64,000 bases of DNA, taken from the IMG/VR virus record IMGVR_UViG_3300043449_002710, positions 124,001 through 188,000 of that record; one strand, given 5' to 3'. The position numbers and the translations under genes were made by a program. Below, piece after piece: positions 47,001 through 56,468 of the stretch (within the stretch, counting starts at the first letter, position 1; the number at the start of each line of letters is the position of its first letter). Under the pieces are notes generated by a model, which did no database searches, had not been told where the DNA came from, and saw nothing but the letters and a program-made list of their open reading frames with translations. Source of the stretch: a virus.

Positions 47001-48415
47001 TAAAACTCCTCAATAATGATGCAACCAGAACCGCCGTTGCCACCTTTACCTGAACCCGAGCCACCGCCTGTACCACCCGCACCGACTGTGTAATTAAAAG
47101 TTACACCAGTATAGGGAATAATTGCACAGATATAGCCACCTGCGCCACCACCAGAACCCCCATAATAAGTCGTCCCACCTTCAGCCGGGGCACTACTTCC
47201 GCCGCCACCGCCACCACTACCGGTATTATTGCTGGCATCGGTTGGGGAGGTCAATCCACCACCGCCTGGACCATTTCCACCAAAAAAACTGTTTCCACCG
47301 GGTTGTCCCGCTAAAACCGTCGCGGCAGCAGTGCCGCCGCCATTCCATGTGGCATAACCAGTGCCAGCACTACCAATGACGTTACAAATGACTGTTACAC
47401 CCGTATAGGCTACGGTCCCACCAGTTCCGCCATTTCTACTAGAGGATGTGGCGGCGTTCCCAGAATATGCGGTGAGCGCTATAGTTCCGGCCCCATTTGA
47501 AAACACAGTATCGACACCATCCGTGCCGTAAGCTAGAGATATTCCACCGCCAGTACCACCACCACCACCACCGACCATCTGAATCCGAATATACTTTGCC
47601 GTACTCGGCATGGTGTAGGTTCCAGCTCCAAGCGTTGTTATATAGTGAATAGTCGGTACAGTAGCTGATCCACCACTGCCTGTGGGTCCGGTAGGGCCAA
47701 CATTGCCCGTAGCGCCCGTAGCGCCCGTGGGGCCCGTGGGGCCTGTAGCGCCCACACCTGTCGGGCCGGTAGGGCCAACTAAACTGGCTCCCGTGGGTCC
47801 GGTAGGACCAACTGCACCCTCTGCGCCTGTCGCGCCCGTAGGGCCTACATCTCCTACAGCCCCTGTCGGGCCTACCGCACCATCTAAGCCTGCCGAGCCG
47901 GTCGCGCCCACCGGTCCTTCCAATCCTGTAGGACCAACTGCGCCTGTGGGGCCAACTGCGCCTGTGGGGCCAACTGCGCCTGTGGGGCCTGTCACCCCGC
48001 GCATCCCAGTCGGGCCGGTCGCCCCTCGTGGACCTAAAGGACCACTGGGTCCCATCGGTCCTGTCGCGCCCACTGTTCCTGTCGGGCCAACCGCTCCAAC
48101 CGATCCTGTAGGACCAACCGTGCCACTAGGGCCTGTCGGCCCAGTGGGTCCAAGAGGTCCCGTGGGGCCAGGAATCTGCACAGGACCCGTGGGGCCTGTC
48201 GGTCCTGTCGGTCCTGTCGGACTAGGACCAGAATTCGAAAAGACATCAAAAATTAGAGGGTCATATGTGGTGTTGATCGCGGCGTTATATTGAGTCTGCG
48301 TGATCAAAAAATCGGATAAAGCGGGTACGACCAAATTTTCAGAGGTCAGCCCATAGCTTAAAACAAAAGTTTGCTGCAGTTCTGTCTTGTTACGAATCGT
48401 CCCGTAGTAAGCCAT
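46997..48415 (-). CDS. Collagen-like fibre protein with glycine-rich tip
   Basis: A 472-residue protein. Residues 1-66 form an N-terminal attachment domain ([20 protein letters not shown]), residues about 70-255 are Gly-x-y collagen repeats rich in GPTGPTG and GATGPTG, and the C-terminal 200 residues are a glycine-rich domain ([17 protein letters not shown], then [20 protein letters not shown]), like the Gly_rich_2 domain in phage adhesins. Such proteins form trimeric fibres with a glycine-rich receptor-binding tip. The N-terminal domain is shared with the protein at 49860-51224. GGTTATTATC precedes it. Confidence 0.88.
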   Translation of the reverse strand: MAYYGTIRNKTELQQTFVLSYGLTSENLVVPALSDFLITQTQYNAAINTTYDPLIFDVFSNSGPSPTGPTGPTGPTGPVQIPGPTGPLGPTGPTGPSGTVGPTGSVGAVGPTGTVGATGPMGPSGPLGPRGATGPTGMRGVTGPTGAVGPTGAVGPTGAVGPTGLEGPVGATGSAGLDGAVGPTGAVGDVGPTGATGAEGAVGPTGPTGASLVGPTGPTGVGATGPTGPTGATGATGNVGPTGPTGSGGSATVPTIHYITTLGAGTYTMPSTAKYIRIQMVGGGGGGTGGGISLAYGTDGVDTVFSNGAGTIALTAYSGNAATSSSRNGGTGGTVAYTGVTVICNVIGSAGTGYATWNGGGTAAATVLAGQPGGNSFFGGNGPGGGGLTSPTDASNNTGSGGGGGGSSAPAEGGTTYYGGSGGGAGGYICAIIPYTGVTFNYTVGAGGTGGGSGSGKGGNGGSGCIIIEEFY

Positions 48416-48430
48416 TGTGATCCCCTATAG

Positions 48431-48440
48431 ATAATAACCT
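48431..48440 (-). promoter_or_regulatory. AGGTTATTAT promoter motif
   Basis: Minus-strand GAGGTTATTATCTATAGG lies 16 bases before the collagen-like gene's ATG. Confidence 0.5.
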
Positions 48441-48465
48441 CAGGGGGATTTGGTATTTGTTTGAA

Positions 48466-48927
48466 CTACGCGAGGTAATAAATCCGCAAGCGATCCGAAG
48501 TGTCCAAGACGGATTGAAGGCCTTTGCCATCCCAACTTAAAAAATCATCAGACACAATAAAATCTTCGTCATAAGTAGCTGGACCGCCGCCGCTAAAAAT
48601 ATCCACCAAAACTTTATTGGGTTCTTTGGGTGCCAATGGAAGAGAGAGACCTTTATCCAAAAGCATCTGGCCAGTGATTTGTGGGTAAATGCAAACTTGC
48701 TGAATCGAATTACTTTCGATTAAACTTTGAAGAGATTGTTCGGCTGCGATAGCGCGAGAAGTCTCTACAGCGGTGAGATCGCCATCTTCTATGGCGTCTT
48801 TCAGAGTTTTATTGACTAAGTTGGCAGAAACAAAAATTTTGTAGTCAGGAGGTAGACTTGAAGCATCTAGTCCTAGATCCAACAACTCGGCTAAACTTTT
48901 GATATCTTCATTCTGAATCTTAGACAT
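48466..48927 (-). CDS. Small structural protein sharing the fibre N-domain
   Basis: A 153-residue protein with MSKIQNEDIKSLAELLDLGL, LPPDYKIFVSANLVNKTLKD, a single AVETSRAIAAEQSLQSLIES (one EYSRA-type repeat) and a beta-rich end (NKVLVDIFSGGGPATYDEDF, LSWDGKGLQSVLDTSDRLRI). The first 60 residues match the broken gene at 9341-9878. It probably is a minimal fibre or a connector protein. Confidence 0.7.
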   Translation of the reverse strand: MSKIQNEDIKSLAELLDLGLDASSLPPDYKIFVSANLVNKTLKDAIEDGDLTAVETSRAIAAEQSLQSLIESNSIQQVCIYPQITGQMLLDKGLSLPLAPKEPNKVLVDIFSGGGPATYDEDFIVSDDFLSWDGKGLQSVLDTSDRLRIYYLA

Positions 48928-48960
48928 ACCGAGCCTTTTACCAAAATTGAATTTTTGTGA

Positions 48961-49000
48961 AAAACTTAATCCCGCTAGCTATGACGCGGGATTAAGTTTT
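48961..49000 (-). terminator. Rho-independent terminator
   Basis: AAAACTTAATCCCGC and GCGGGATTAAGTTTT form a 15-pair stem around a ten-base loop, followed on the minus strand by a T-run. It ends the 49008-49847 gene. Confidence 0.92.
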
Positions 49001-49007
49001 TTCCTAA

Positions 49008-49847
49008 TTAGACTAAATACCAGCAAATCAATTCTTGACCTACGACAGGTGCTGTACCGAAAGTTAGAGCACTTGCTGTCACCGTATATTGGTCTAAACC
49101 AGGACCTTGAGCAACAAGAAGCCCGTTTCTGAAAACCAAAACAAACCCTGCTGCATTCGGAGTGTGAGTCAAAGTAAATTCAGTTGTTGATCCGTTTCCA
49201 GCAAAGACTTCTTGATAGGGAACATAAGATCCGGCAGGGCCCGCAGGGCCGGTGGGTCCAACAGCTCCATCAGCACCCGCAGGGCCCGCAGGGCCAGTAG
49301 GGCCGTCTAAACCCGCAGGGCCGGTGGGTCCAACAGCTCCATCAGCACCCGCAGGGCCCGCAGGGCCAGTAGGGCCGTCTAAACCCGCAGGGCCAGTAGG
49401 GCCCACCAGACTAACTGGATCAATGAAAGCACGATTGTTAATAGATTGCAGTTTAGTCTGAAGAGGTTCGGAAATAAGTTGAAGTGAAACAGATCCGATT
49501 TCGATCAGCTTTTTATTTAAAGAAGTTCTACCAATAAAAGCTGTTCCTGCAGCAGGTCCATTGAGATCTTCCGCGCCTTCGTCGTCCCAGATCGAATGAA
49601 CCCGAATACCGTTTGTAGTAGCCCCAGGATAAGCCGAGGTTCCCACATCTTCAATCGTGACAATTTTCCATCGATTGTAAGTCCCGAAAAACGGGCTCTC
49701 ATCAACAAAAGCGTCTCCGATTTGAACGTCTGTAACAGACCAACCTTCTAATGTAGAGTCAATGACTTCCCCGATGACTTCCCAAATACCAGAGCCGAGA
49801 TCGGAAGCGCCTACGATATCAAATCGAGCATTAAACTTTTTAGACAT
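49008..49847 (-). CDS. Collagen-like fibre protein (short)
   Basis: A 279-residue protein. The N-terminal 145 residues are globular ([40 protein letters not shown]). About 60 residues of collagen repeats follow, in which a unit of 57 bases ([19 protein letters not shown]-type) is repeated exactly. The C-terminal 70 residues ([40 protein letters not shown]) are a beta-sandwich common at phage fibre ends. Role: structural fibre or spike. It lies between two other collagen-like genes. Confidence 0.85.
   Translation of the reverse strand: MSKKFNARFDIVGASDLGSGIWEVIGEVIDSTLEGWSVTDVQIGDAFVDESPFFGTYNRWKIVTIEDVGTSAYPGATTNGIRVHSIWDDEGAEDLNGPAAGTAFIGRTSLNKKLIEIGSVSLQLISEPLQTKLQSINNRAFIDPVSLVGPTGPAGLDGPTGPAGPAGADGAVGPTGPAGLDGPTGPAGPAGADGAVGPTGPAGPAGSYVPYQEVFAGNGSTTEFTLTHTPNAAGFVLVFRNGLLVAQGPGLDQYTVTASALTFGTAPVVGQELICWYLV
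49255..49400 (-). repeat. Tandem collagen-coding DNA repeat
   Basis: A unit of about 63 bases encoding the [16 protein letters not shown] stretch is present twice in exact copy, a hotspot for length change by recombination. Confidence 0.7.
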
Positions 49848-49859
49848 GGTAAGCCTCTA

Positions 49860-51224
49860 TTAGAAAGCCAATTTTAATACGCAAGTCACACCTGAGGTTA
49901 AACCGTTAATAGTAAGCCTATCAAAGCCAGCAGAAATTGTGGCCGCAACAGCAACAGTTGCTCCCGAATCTTCTCTCCAAGCGTGATAATTAGGACGCCA
50001 AGCATTGGCTGCACTCGTATTGGTGCCAGCTCCACCGCTTGTTCCATATACAACCGTGAATTGAGTTCCACCGATTGTCGCCATTGGGAGTCTGATTCTG
50101 GCGGAAATCAAATTCACCCCGGCTGGAATTGTAAAAGTTCCAATAGCACCAACGCGAGCAAAAGTTATCCCACTGCCGTCTGCGAAAACTTCCACCTCTT
50201 CATTAGCTGTAGAAGAAGCTATATAACGAGAAAGCGATGCCCCACCACCGCCACCTACGGTAGTCCAACTCGTGTCGTAATCAGAGGCAGAATTTTTGGT
50301 TAATACTTGCCCCATCGAACCACCGGTTGGAACACCTGCACCCGTAGGGCCGGTGGGTCCTGCTGATCCAGCGGTTCCATTTGCGCCCGCAGGGCCGGTG
50401 GGTCCAACAGCTCCATCAGCGCCCGCAGGGCCGGTGGGTCCAACAGCTCCATCAGCGCCCGCAGGGCCGGGGGGTCCAATAGCTCCATCAGCGCCCGCAG
50501 GGCCAACATCACCCTGAGGGCCTGTTGGGCCTCCCGCAGGTCCAGGTTCGCCTTGAGGCCCCGTAGGGCCCGTATCCCCTACCGCGCCAATCGGTCCTGC
50601 CGGGCCCGTAGGTCCAACTTCGCCTGCCGGGCCGGTGGGGCCAGCCGCGCCGTCAGCTCCAGGGGCACCCGGCGCACCAGGAGAGCCAGGAGAGCCCGCA
50701 ATGCCGGAGGGGCCCATATCCCCTTGAGGGCCTGTAGGGCCAGTAGGTCCCGCATCGCCATCAAAACCCGCAGGGCCTGTCGGTCCCACAGGGCCAGTAG
50801 CTCCATCAGCGCCCGCAGGGCCAGTAGCTCCATCAGCGCCCGCAGGGCCAGTAGCTCCATCAGCGCCCGCAGGGCCTGTTGGGCCTCCTGCCGGACCCGG
50901 CTCGCCTTGGGGGCCCGTAGAACCATTTGCGCCTGCAGGGCCTGTCGGGCCTGCAGATCCAGCATTACCCGCAGGGCCTGTCGGTCCCGTAGGTCCGGTT
51001 GCTCCAGGTTGTGGAGTTGGGGGAGGTGGGATAGGATCGCCTTCTAAAATGATTTCAAAAATCAAATGGTCATATTGAGTAGCGGAAGCCACTTCGAGTT
51101 GATCAAAAGTCAAAGGATAAAGACCAAAAGCAGGGACACTTAAGGACTCTTGATAAGTCGAGTAAGCCAAGGTGAAAACTTGCGGGATACCCGTTTTATT
51201 TCTAATGTTCGCTACGTATGCCAT
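49860..51224 (-). CDS. Collagen-like fibre protein (long)
   Basis: A 454-residue protein: an N-terminal domain like that of the 46997 gene ([20 protein letters not shown]), a hinge [11 protein letters not shown], about 240 residues of Gly-x-y repeats ([25 protein letters not shown]), a short bridge containing [20 protein letters not shown] (a typical phage fibre connector) and a C-terminal beta domain of about 120 residues ([20 protein letters not shown]). A trimeric host-recognition fibre is likely. Confidence 0.88.
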   Translation of the reverse strand: MAYVANIRNKTGIPQVFTLAYSTYQESLSVPAFGLYPLTFDQLEVASATQYDHLIFEIILEGDPIPPPPTPQPGATGPTGPTGPAGNAGSAGPTGPAGANGSTGPQGEPGPAGGPTGPAGADGATGPAGADGATGPAGADGATGPVGPTGPAGFDGDAGPTGPTGPQGDMGPSGIAGSPGSPGAPGAPGADGAAGPTGPAGEVGPTGPAGPIGAVGDTGPTGPQGEPGPAGGPTGPQGDVGPAGADGAIGPPGPAGADGAVGPTGPAGADGAVGPTGPAGANGTAGSAGPTGPTGAGVPTGGSMGQVLTKNSASDYDTSWTTVGGGGGASLSRYIASSTANEEVEVFADGSGITFARVGAIGTFTIPAGVNLISARIRLPMATIGGTQFTVVYGTSGGAGTNTSAANAWRPNYHAWREDSGATVAVAATISAGFDRLTINGLTSGVTCVLKLAF

Positions 51225-51252
51225 TCTTTTTCTCCCTCAAAATTAAAAATTT

Positions 51253-51618
51253 TTACGGTGCTGTATAATTCAAAACTTGTTTGGGTGTGAGCGGTGCCCC
51301 ATTGTCTTGCTGAACCTGCAGCACGTTTTCATAAATCAAGTCTAAGAGTCGGGTTAAAAAACTTACATCCCCACCATTACGAGCATTGCTCACCAAGACT
51401 TCAAAGTCGGCGTCTTCGATCAAAAAAGTTTCACCGGGTCTAAGGTTAATTTGGAAAGCACTCCCATTCCGAATCGGATCTGCCGAGGAAGCGTTAATCG
51501 GTCTTGGGATCAAAACATTCGAGATCGGCCCTAACTGAAGAGCAAAGGCATTTGCTGGGGCCGTGCTAATAACCGGGTGTGAAGCAAGGGCAGTTGGGGT
51601 AAAAGAAATGTTAACCAC
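51253..51618 (-). CDS. Small fibre-associated structural protein
   Basis: A 121-residue beta-rich protein (ASHPVISTAPANAFALQLGP, INLRPGETFLIEDADFEVLV, SFLTRLLDLIYENVLQVQQD). I start it at GTG 51618, eight bases after GGGAGAGG; a TTG six codons earlier overlaps that ribosome-binding site. It heads the collagen-fibre operon, so it may be a fibre attachment or head-proximal piece. No family recognised. Confidence 0.65.
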   Translation of the reverse strand: MVNISFTPTALASHPVISTAPANAFALQLGPISNVLIPRPINASSADPIRNGSAFQINLRPGETFLIEDADFEVLVSNARNGGDVSFLTRLLDLIYENVLQVQQDNGAPLTPKQVLNYTAP

Positions 51619-51637
51619 AAGTTTTTCCTCTCCCAAG

Positions 51638-51645
51638 AAAATAAC
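51638..51645 (-). promoter_or_regulatory. GTTATTTT promoter motif (divergent pair, left)
   Basis: Minus-strand GAGTTATTTTCTTGGGAG drives the collagen-fibre operon; nearly the same string (GAGTTATTTTCTTAG) occurs upstream of the 62784 gene. Confidence 0.5.
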
Positions 51646-51680
51646 TCAATTTTTGTCTCGGTCCTCTTTTGAATAGAATC

Positions 51681-51688
51681 GTTATTCT
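51681..51688 (+). promoter_or_regulatory. GTTATTCT promoter motif (divergent pair, right)
   Basis: GTTATTCT ends six bases before the ATG at 51695. With the site at 51638 it forms a divergent promoter pair. An inverted repeat GAATA-N7-TATTC overlaps it. Confidence 0.45.
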
Positions 51689-51694
51689 TTATAT

Positions 51695-52660
51695 ATGTCC
51701 ACTTTACGAGGTCCAGGACCGGTTCGAAGTTTAAGGCAAGCCATAGAAGACCGAAACGCGAAATTCTCCCGCACAGAAGTCTTAGAGGATGAACCGTACA
51801 AGCAAGCTCTAGAACAGCTCCTCCCTCAAATCGCAGCCGAAAGTGAACAAGCAGCCAAACCCGCAAGAGTCCCGTTTCTTTATTATCGGAAAAAAAGAAT
51901 GGGCAGGCGCTGCTCTTGTTTCCACATCGAAACTTCTCCAGACGCAAATTGTCAGATTTGTTTTGGCTGTGGCTATGTCGGCGGTTGGGATTTACACGGC
52001 TGTCGATCCGAATGGATTGATGTGACCCAAGAAAATTTAAGATTGGTCAATCTTCAAGCCGATACCCAAGCAGGGACTAGACCAGTCTATTTCACCATGG
52101 AGGATGGAACAAACAGATCTTTCTTGGAACTCGATTTAGAGATTGTCAGAAACATCAAAAAAACCCAATGCCTTCAGATCGCGGTTGGAAACAAACGTAG
52201 GGGGGCTTCAGTCGATGCTTTTGTAAAAGCATCGGGGGATTTGAATTTTGTTCCGCTCACGGAAGCTAATTTGGATGCTAGGCTAAATGAGAGTAAGCTT
52301 TCTTTTCGAATCGAATTGAATAGAAACAATACTACAGTCGAATCCCCTAGACTCAGCCATGTCTTAATTCGATATCAATTAGTCCCAGAGATTAGAATGT
52401 ACGGAGATATGAATCTTGGGGATAATGCTTTTGAGTTAGGAGATCTCGGTTTCTTCGATTCGTTTTCCACCTTGAATGTCTACGTCCCACCTAGCTTTGA
52501 TCAGATTAACAATGAAGACTTTTTGATTCGGCAATCCGACCAAAAACGATTCAAAGTCACGCGGTTTCAACGCAATGCTCCACTCGAAGTATTAACAAGT
52601 CACATGGTCACAGCTCGGCTTCTGATCCCTGGAACAGATTCTTTGATTTATTTTCCTTGA
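51695..52660 (+). CDS. Zinc-containing virion structural protein
   Basis: A 321-residue protein. Residues about 68-100 hold MGRRCSCFHIETSPDANC and QICFGCGYVGGWDLHGC, a CxC...CxxCxxCG zinc-like site followed by a G-x-GG turn, a pattern found in large-phage structural proteins near the fibre genes. The rest is beta-rich (GTRPVYFTMEDGTNRSFLEL, NTTVESPRLSHVLIRYQLVP). It probably is a baseplate, neck or fibre-base component. No Shine-Dalgarno; the start is six bases after GTTATTCT. Confidence 0.65.
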   Translation: MSTLRGPGPVRSLRQAIEDRNAKFSRTEVLEDEPYKQALEQLLPQIAAESEQAAKPARVPFLYYRKKRMGRRCSCFHIETSPDANCQICFGCGYVGGWDLHGCRSEWIDVTQENLRLVNLQADTQAGTRPVYFTMEDGTNRSFLELDLEIVRNIKKTQCLQIAVGNKRRGASVDAFVKASGDLNFVPLTEANLDARLNESKLSFRIELNRNNTTVESPRLSHVLIRYQLVPEIRMYGDMNLGDNAFELGDLGFFDSFSTLNVYVPPSFDQINNEDFLIRQSDQKRFKVTRFQRNAPLEVLTSHMVTARLLIPGTDSLIYFP

Positions 52661-52697
52661 TCGTTTTTAGCGGTAGATAATTTGGTTAATAGTATTC

Positions 52698-53759
52698 ATG
52701 CCGCTCAAGATCGCCGTTTACGCTATAGCGAAAAACGAAGAAAAAAATATTTCAAGTTGGTTGGAAAACACAAAAAATGCAGATTTCCGATTGGTCTGTG
52801 ACACTGGAAGTACAGACAAAACCTTGGAGATATTGAAAGAAAACAATATCGAAACTTGCCAGATTACAGTCAGCCCTTGGCGGTTTGACATTGCTCGTAA
52901 TACCGCGCTGAATCTTCTACCTTCCGATATTGATGTCTGCATTTGGCAAGACTTTGACGAAACTTTCAATCCGAACTGGAGAGAAGAATTGGAAAAGAAT
53001 TGGGTGGGTGGGACCACGACCGTCTATCACAAGTATCGAAACAACAATTCTTCCTGGCAATGGCACAGCAAAATCCACGCAAGACACTACTGCATTTGGG
53101 CAGGCTGCGTACACGAAACATTGAAATGGTCTTGTCCCGAAAAAGATATCTGGATTGCAGAGATCTATCTAGATGAAAAGCAAGACCTAGAAAAAGACCG
53201 ATCCGGTTACTTGAAGCTTTTGGAAAAGAAAATATCGGAAGGGGATAACCATTGGAGAACTTTTTATTTCCTATCCTCCGAGTATCAAAAAATTGAAAAT
53301 TGGAATCAGGACATAGCTTATAAGATAAAAAGCTTCCAGTTTTGCCAAGACGGAGGAGTCTCCAAATCCTACATCGCAAGAAACATCGCTATTTCTTACC
53401 AGCAGTTAAAAAACTGGTCGGAAGCTGAGAAGTGGTTAAAGACGGGATTGGATGAAAGCGAAGAAAGAGAAACTCTTTTTGCCTTAGCCTATTTGTATTA
53501 CGCACAGAAAAAATGGGGCGAATGCTACATCTACTCCAAAAAGTGCCTTGAAAAAAAAGAAAGAAGAGACGGATTCACTTTCGATGCGAGAGCCTGGGGA
53601 GAATCGCCTTTCGATTTAGCGGCTTTATCCGCCTACAATTTGGAAATGTATTCAGAAGCTTGTTCTTTGGGGAAGAAAGCCCTTGAATTAAAGCCCAACG
53701 ACCCTAGACTTCTTTTAAATCTCAGAATGTACGAGAACAAAAATGGTCAATCGCGCTAA
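52698..53759 (+). CDS. Family 2 glycosyltransferase with TPR-like C-terminus (copy 1)
   Basis: A 353-residue cytosolic glycosyltransferase of the GT-A fold: N-terminal AVYAIAKNEEKNISSWLEN, nucleotide-sugar site VCDTGSTDKTLEIL and the metal-binding DxD region VCIWQDFDETFNPNW. The C-terminal half is helical with TPR-like periodicity (YQQLKNWSEAEKWLKTGLDE, ALAYLYYAQKKWGECYIYS). It transfers a sugar from a nucleotide donor to an unknown acceptor. The following gene is a paralogue and overlaps it by 17 bases. dTDP-sugar genes at 0-1.4 kb might supply the donor. Confidence 0.88.
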   Translation: MPLKIAVYAIAKNEEKNISSWLENTKNADFRLVCDTGSTDKTLEILKENNIETCQITVSPWRFDIARNTALNLLPSDIDVCIWQDFDETFNPNWREELEKNWVGGTTTVYHKYRNNNSSWQWHSKIHARHYCIWAGCVHETLKWSCPEKDIWIAEIYLDEKQDLEKDRSGYLKLLEKKISEGDNHWRTFYFLSSEYQKIENWNQDIAYKIKSFQFCQDGGVSKSYIARNIAISYQQLKNWSEAEKWLKTGLDESEERETLFALAYLYYAQKKWGECYIYSKKCLEKKERRDGFTFDARAWGESPFDLAALSAYNLEMYSEACSLGKKALELKPNDPRLLLNLRMYENKNGQSR

Positions 53760-54846
53760 GACTTGTGTTTATGCCATCTGTTTGAATGAGATTAAATTCG
53801 TGGACGCTTTCATGAAGCATTCGAGTGAAGCGGATTTAATTCTCGTTTGTGATACCGGATCGACGGACGGAACTGCAGAGAGGTTAAAAGAACTCGGAGC
53901 TACAGTTCATCGCATCACTCAAAAACCTTGGCGCTTTGACGTGCCTAGGAATACGGCGCTGAGCCTTGTACCTAGTGACATCGACATCTGCCTCAGTATC
54001 GACTTAGACGAGCAGCTTCAGCCTGGGTGGAGCGCCGCTTTAGAAAAAGTGTGGCAAGAGAAACAAGGAACAATCAAGCGGGTGTCCTATGACTACACTT
54101 GGAATTGGAAAGCAGACGGAACGCCCGATGTCAGATTCTTTACCGATAAGATCCACCATCGCCATGGTTACCGCTGGAAGCACCCTTGTCACGAAACTCT
54201 GTATTGGGAAGGAGAAGGGTCTGAGGTTTATGTTCAGATCCCTGAGATCAAGCTCCATCACTTTGCCGACCCTACAAAAAGCCGAAGCCAGTATCTGCAT
54301 TTATTGAAGCTTGCCGTCGAAGAAGACCCCAATGGGGATCGGATGCGGCACTACTACGCTCGCGAGCTAATGTTCAAAGGTCAGTACGAAGAAGCCATTA
54401 AGCACTTTGAGCATCATTTGAAAATGCCCCAAGCTACTTGGAAAGAGGAGCGCTGCGCAAGCTTGAGATTCATTGCTCGTTGCCACAGGTATCTAGGCAG
54501 AAAAGATCTCAGCCAAGAATGGGCCATCAAAGCGATTTTGGAGTTATCTACGACCCGCGAGCCTTGGTTGGACTTGGCTCAATCCGCCTATTTCAATCAG
54601 GACTGGCCCACTTGCTTTTGGGCTGCCACCAAATGCTTGGGCATTCAAAACAAGACTTTGAGTTACATTGCGGATGCGAGCGCCTGGGGATTTGAACCTT
54701 ATGACTTGGCTGGGATTAGCGCATGGCATCTGGGCTTAAAAGAAAAAGCCAAGGAATATAGCCTAGAAGCCTACAAACGGTTTCAAGATAACCGATTAAA
54801 AGCCAACTGTTTAGTCTTAGGATGGAAGCCTGACGAATTACCTTAA
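53743..54846 (+). CDS. Family 2 glycosyltransferase with TPR-like C-terminus (copy 2)
   Basis: A 367-residue paralogue of the preceding gene: VYAICLNEIKFVDAFMKHS, VCDTGSTDGTAERLKELGA, WRFDVPRNTALSLVPSDIDI and the DxD-like ICLSIDLDEQLQPGW. HHRHGYRWKHPCHETLYWEG and YIADASAWGFEPYDLAGISA also match copy 1. Differences in the first DxD (DLDE versus DFDE) suggest altered donor or acceptor choice. Together the two could add a two-sugar unit. It overlaps copy 1 by 17 bases, so the pair is translated together. Confidence 0.88.
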   Translation: MVNRAKTCVYAICLNEIKFVDAFMKHSSEADLILVCDTGSTDGTAERLKELGATVHRITQKPWRFDVPRNTALSLVPSDIDICLSIDLDEQLQPGWSAALEKVWQEKQGTIKRVSYDYTWNWKADGTPDVRFFTDKIHHRHGYRWKHPCHETLYWEGEGSEVYVQIPEIKLHHFADPTKSRSQYLHLLKLAVEEDPNGDRMRHYYARELMFKGQYEEAIKHFEHHLKMPQATWKEERCASLRFIARCHRYLGRKDLSQEWAIKAILELSTTREPWLDLAQSAYFNQDWPTCFWAATKCLGIQNKTLSYIADASAWGFEPYDLAGISAWHLGLKEKAKEYSLEAYKRFQDNRLKANCLVLGWKPDELP

Positions 54847-54847
54847 G

Positions 54848-54856
54848 GGTTATTTT
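54848..54856 (+). promoter_or_regulatory. GGTTATTTT promoter motif, leaderless spacing
   Basis: AGGGTTATTTTTTAGAGT precedes the ATG at 54864, with seven bases after TATTTT. Confidence 0.5.
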
Positions 54857-54863
54857 TTAGAGT

Positions 54864-56432
54864 ATGAGAGCCTACTTTAAATTCCCCACCCTTGCTGCGA
54901 TTGTTCTAGGGCGTAATGTTGTCAACGTTCCTGGGATTGAGGACTTTGTCGAAAAATTCGAGCAAAACGATCCAAGAATCGACAACTGGCTGAAGCGGAA
55001 TCTGAGGAATTGGCTCATCAAGGATTACGACCGTTTCAGGCAGATCACACACCAAGAAGGAAACCCCGACTGGGTAGGCAAGGCCTTGGAGCGCGGTGAG
55101 AAAGTCTATGAAGTCAGACTTGATCGAGAGATCTTTGACAAGATCTCTCATGTGATCGATTGGTTCAAATCGGACGACTCGCCTAAAAGGCTGGATGCCG
55201 TAACGGTGCCCGAAGCCCTCAAGCAATCGGACGCCTGGACTGAGAAGCTTACCAAAAAGAAAGTCGATCAAGGGATTGCTCTTGCGGGAGAAGAGATTTT
55301 TAAAAAGTACGGTGACGGGTATTCTTGGCGCAAATTGGTTTCCGAAGAAGCTTTGGTTCTTGAAGGAAAGAAAATGGGCCATTGCGTGGGCGGTTACTGG
55401 AGTTCTGTGCAATCAGGGGAGACCGAGATCCTTTCCTTACGCGACCCTAAAAACGAACCTCACTGCACAGTTGAAATTAGCCACAACGAAGTACGTCAAA
55501 TCAAAGGCAAGCAAAACAAATCGGTCATCAAAGAGTATTGGTCTTATGCACAAGACCTTTTGAAAACTTTGAAAGAAAACGGCGTTTATGTCGGTGCTAA
55601 CAACTTATCCAATATTGGTCTCTATGAGATCGATGGAAAGATTGTCACTTTCAAAGAACTTGTAGCAAACCTAGACTTAGTGAAAGCTCTTTTGAAAAAA
55701 CATTTCGGTATTGATGTGACGGATGAAATGCAAGTCCAAGTTACCGAAGATGGAATTGAAGTCGGATCTAAATTTGTGGATATCCTTTTGGGGTTTTTGC
55801 CTCTTCCACGTAGACAAATTGAAGCCTATAAAAATCTCATGGAGGATTCTTACGACACAGAATTTTCCATTCACGACCACGATGTCACCGATCTCTATGA
55901 CTATGTAGAAAAGCATTACCCCAAGGCTTACAAAAGATTGGTGAAGCTTCTTGAAAGTGTCGCAACCGAGGAAGAAGCTAAAAACGAAGACTACTTGAGC
56001 CACCGCTCGGCAAGCACTTTCTTGAAGGTGTATTCCGATGAATTGCAGCCGATTTATGATGCCGCGATCTCAGGAATCTCTGACGGCTGGAGTGTTGGAA
56101 CACAAGACGCTGCTCACAAATACGTCAAAGATAAATTGTCGGAGTACGGTTGGCTGTGCGATTCCTATACTTCCGAAGATGGAGACGGTACAGTTTGGCT
56201 TCATCTCAGTTCTAGCGCAATTGCGGATGGTTATTTAGGTGATCTCTACAAAGACCCCTACGGAAGAAGAGATGGCTTTAATAGCGAATTCGATGAAGAA
56301 GTTGCCAAGGAGCGCTTTGTCGATGCGCTATTTGAGAATGGTTTCCTAAATCAAGCGGATATGGCGAGTAAGAAAAAATTAAAATCCGCTTTGGAGTATC
56401 CGGCTTTGGGAAAAATCCTAACTAGATTTTAA
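54864..56432 (+). CDS. PcfJ-like protein with YPT-type peptide at both ends
   Basis: A 522-residue protein. Residues about 150-235 match the PcfJ-like family: ALVLEGKKMGHCVGGYWSSV, GETEILSLRDPKNEPHCTVE and VRQIKGKQNKSVIKEYWSYA. This family, found in phages and mobile elements, has no established biochemical role. The remaining 280 residues are mixed. The N-terminus is MRAYFKFPTLAAIVLGRN and the C-terminus LEYPALGKILTRF, each resembling the YPT peptide of other proteins here, so this protein carries a tag at both ends. The promoter motif GGTTATTTT ends seven bases before the ATG. Confidence 0.8.
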   Translation: MRAYFKFPTLAAIVLGRNVVNVPGIEDFVEKFEQNDPRIDNWLKRNLRNWLIKDYDRFRQITHQEGNPDWVGKALERGEKVYEVRLDREIFDKISHVIDWFKSDDSPKRLDAVTVPEALKQSDAWTEKLTKKKVDQGIALAGEEIFKKYGDGYSWRKLVSEEALVLEGKKMGHCVGGYWSSVQSGETEILSLRDPKNEPHCTVEISHNEVRQIKGKQNKSVIKEYWSYAQDLLKTLKENGVYVGANNLSNIGLYEIDGKIVTFKELVANLDLVKALLKKHFGIDVTDEMQVQVTEDGIEVGSKFVDILLGFLPLPRRQIEAYKNLMEDSYDTEFSIHDHDVTDLYDYVEKHYPKAYKRLVKLLESVATEEEAKNEDYLSHRSASTFLKVYSDELQPIYDAAISGISDGWSVGTQDAAHKYVKDKLSEYGWLCDSYTSEDGDGTVWLHLSSSAIADGYLGDLYKDPYGRRDGFNSEFDEEVAKERFVDALFENGFLNQADMASKKKLKSALEYPALGKILTRF

Positions 56433-56433
56433 A

Positions 56434-56462
56434 TTGACTTATTAAGTCAATTAAGTTAAAAT
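56434..56462 (+). promoter_or_regulatory. Leaderless promoter with palindromic operator
   Basis: TTGACT (56434-56439), 17-bp spacer, TAAAAT (56457-56462), then six bases to the GTG at 56469. The 17-bp palindrome TTGACTTATTAAGTCAA (56434-56450) covers the -35. The half-sites TTGAC...GTCA with seven bases between recur before the XRE gene at 56963. Confidence 0.7.
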
Positions 56463-56468
56463 TCTCCT

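Noticed and set aside
47682-48293. Proline-rich plus-strand frame (GPVGPTAPV repeats) opposite the collagen-like gene
   Set aside because: It is the mirror of the Gly-Pro-Thr codon repeats; the minus-strand collagen gene has the ribosome-binding site, promoter motif and proper domains.
49255-51000. Regular short repeats that might be mistaken for a CRISPR array
   Set aside because: They are in-frame collagen codons of nine-base periodicity without spacers.
50553-51047. Arg/Ser-rich plus-strand frame opposite the long collagen-like gene
   Set aside because: Low-complexity reverse frame of Gly-x-y codons.
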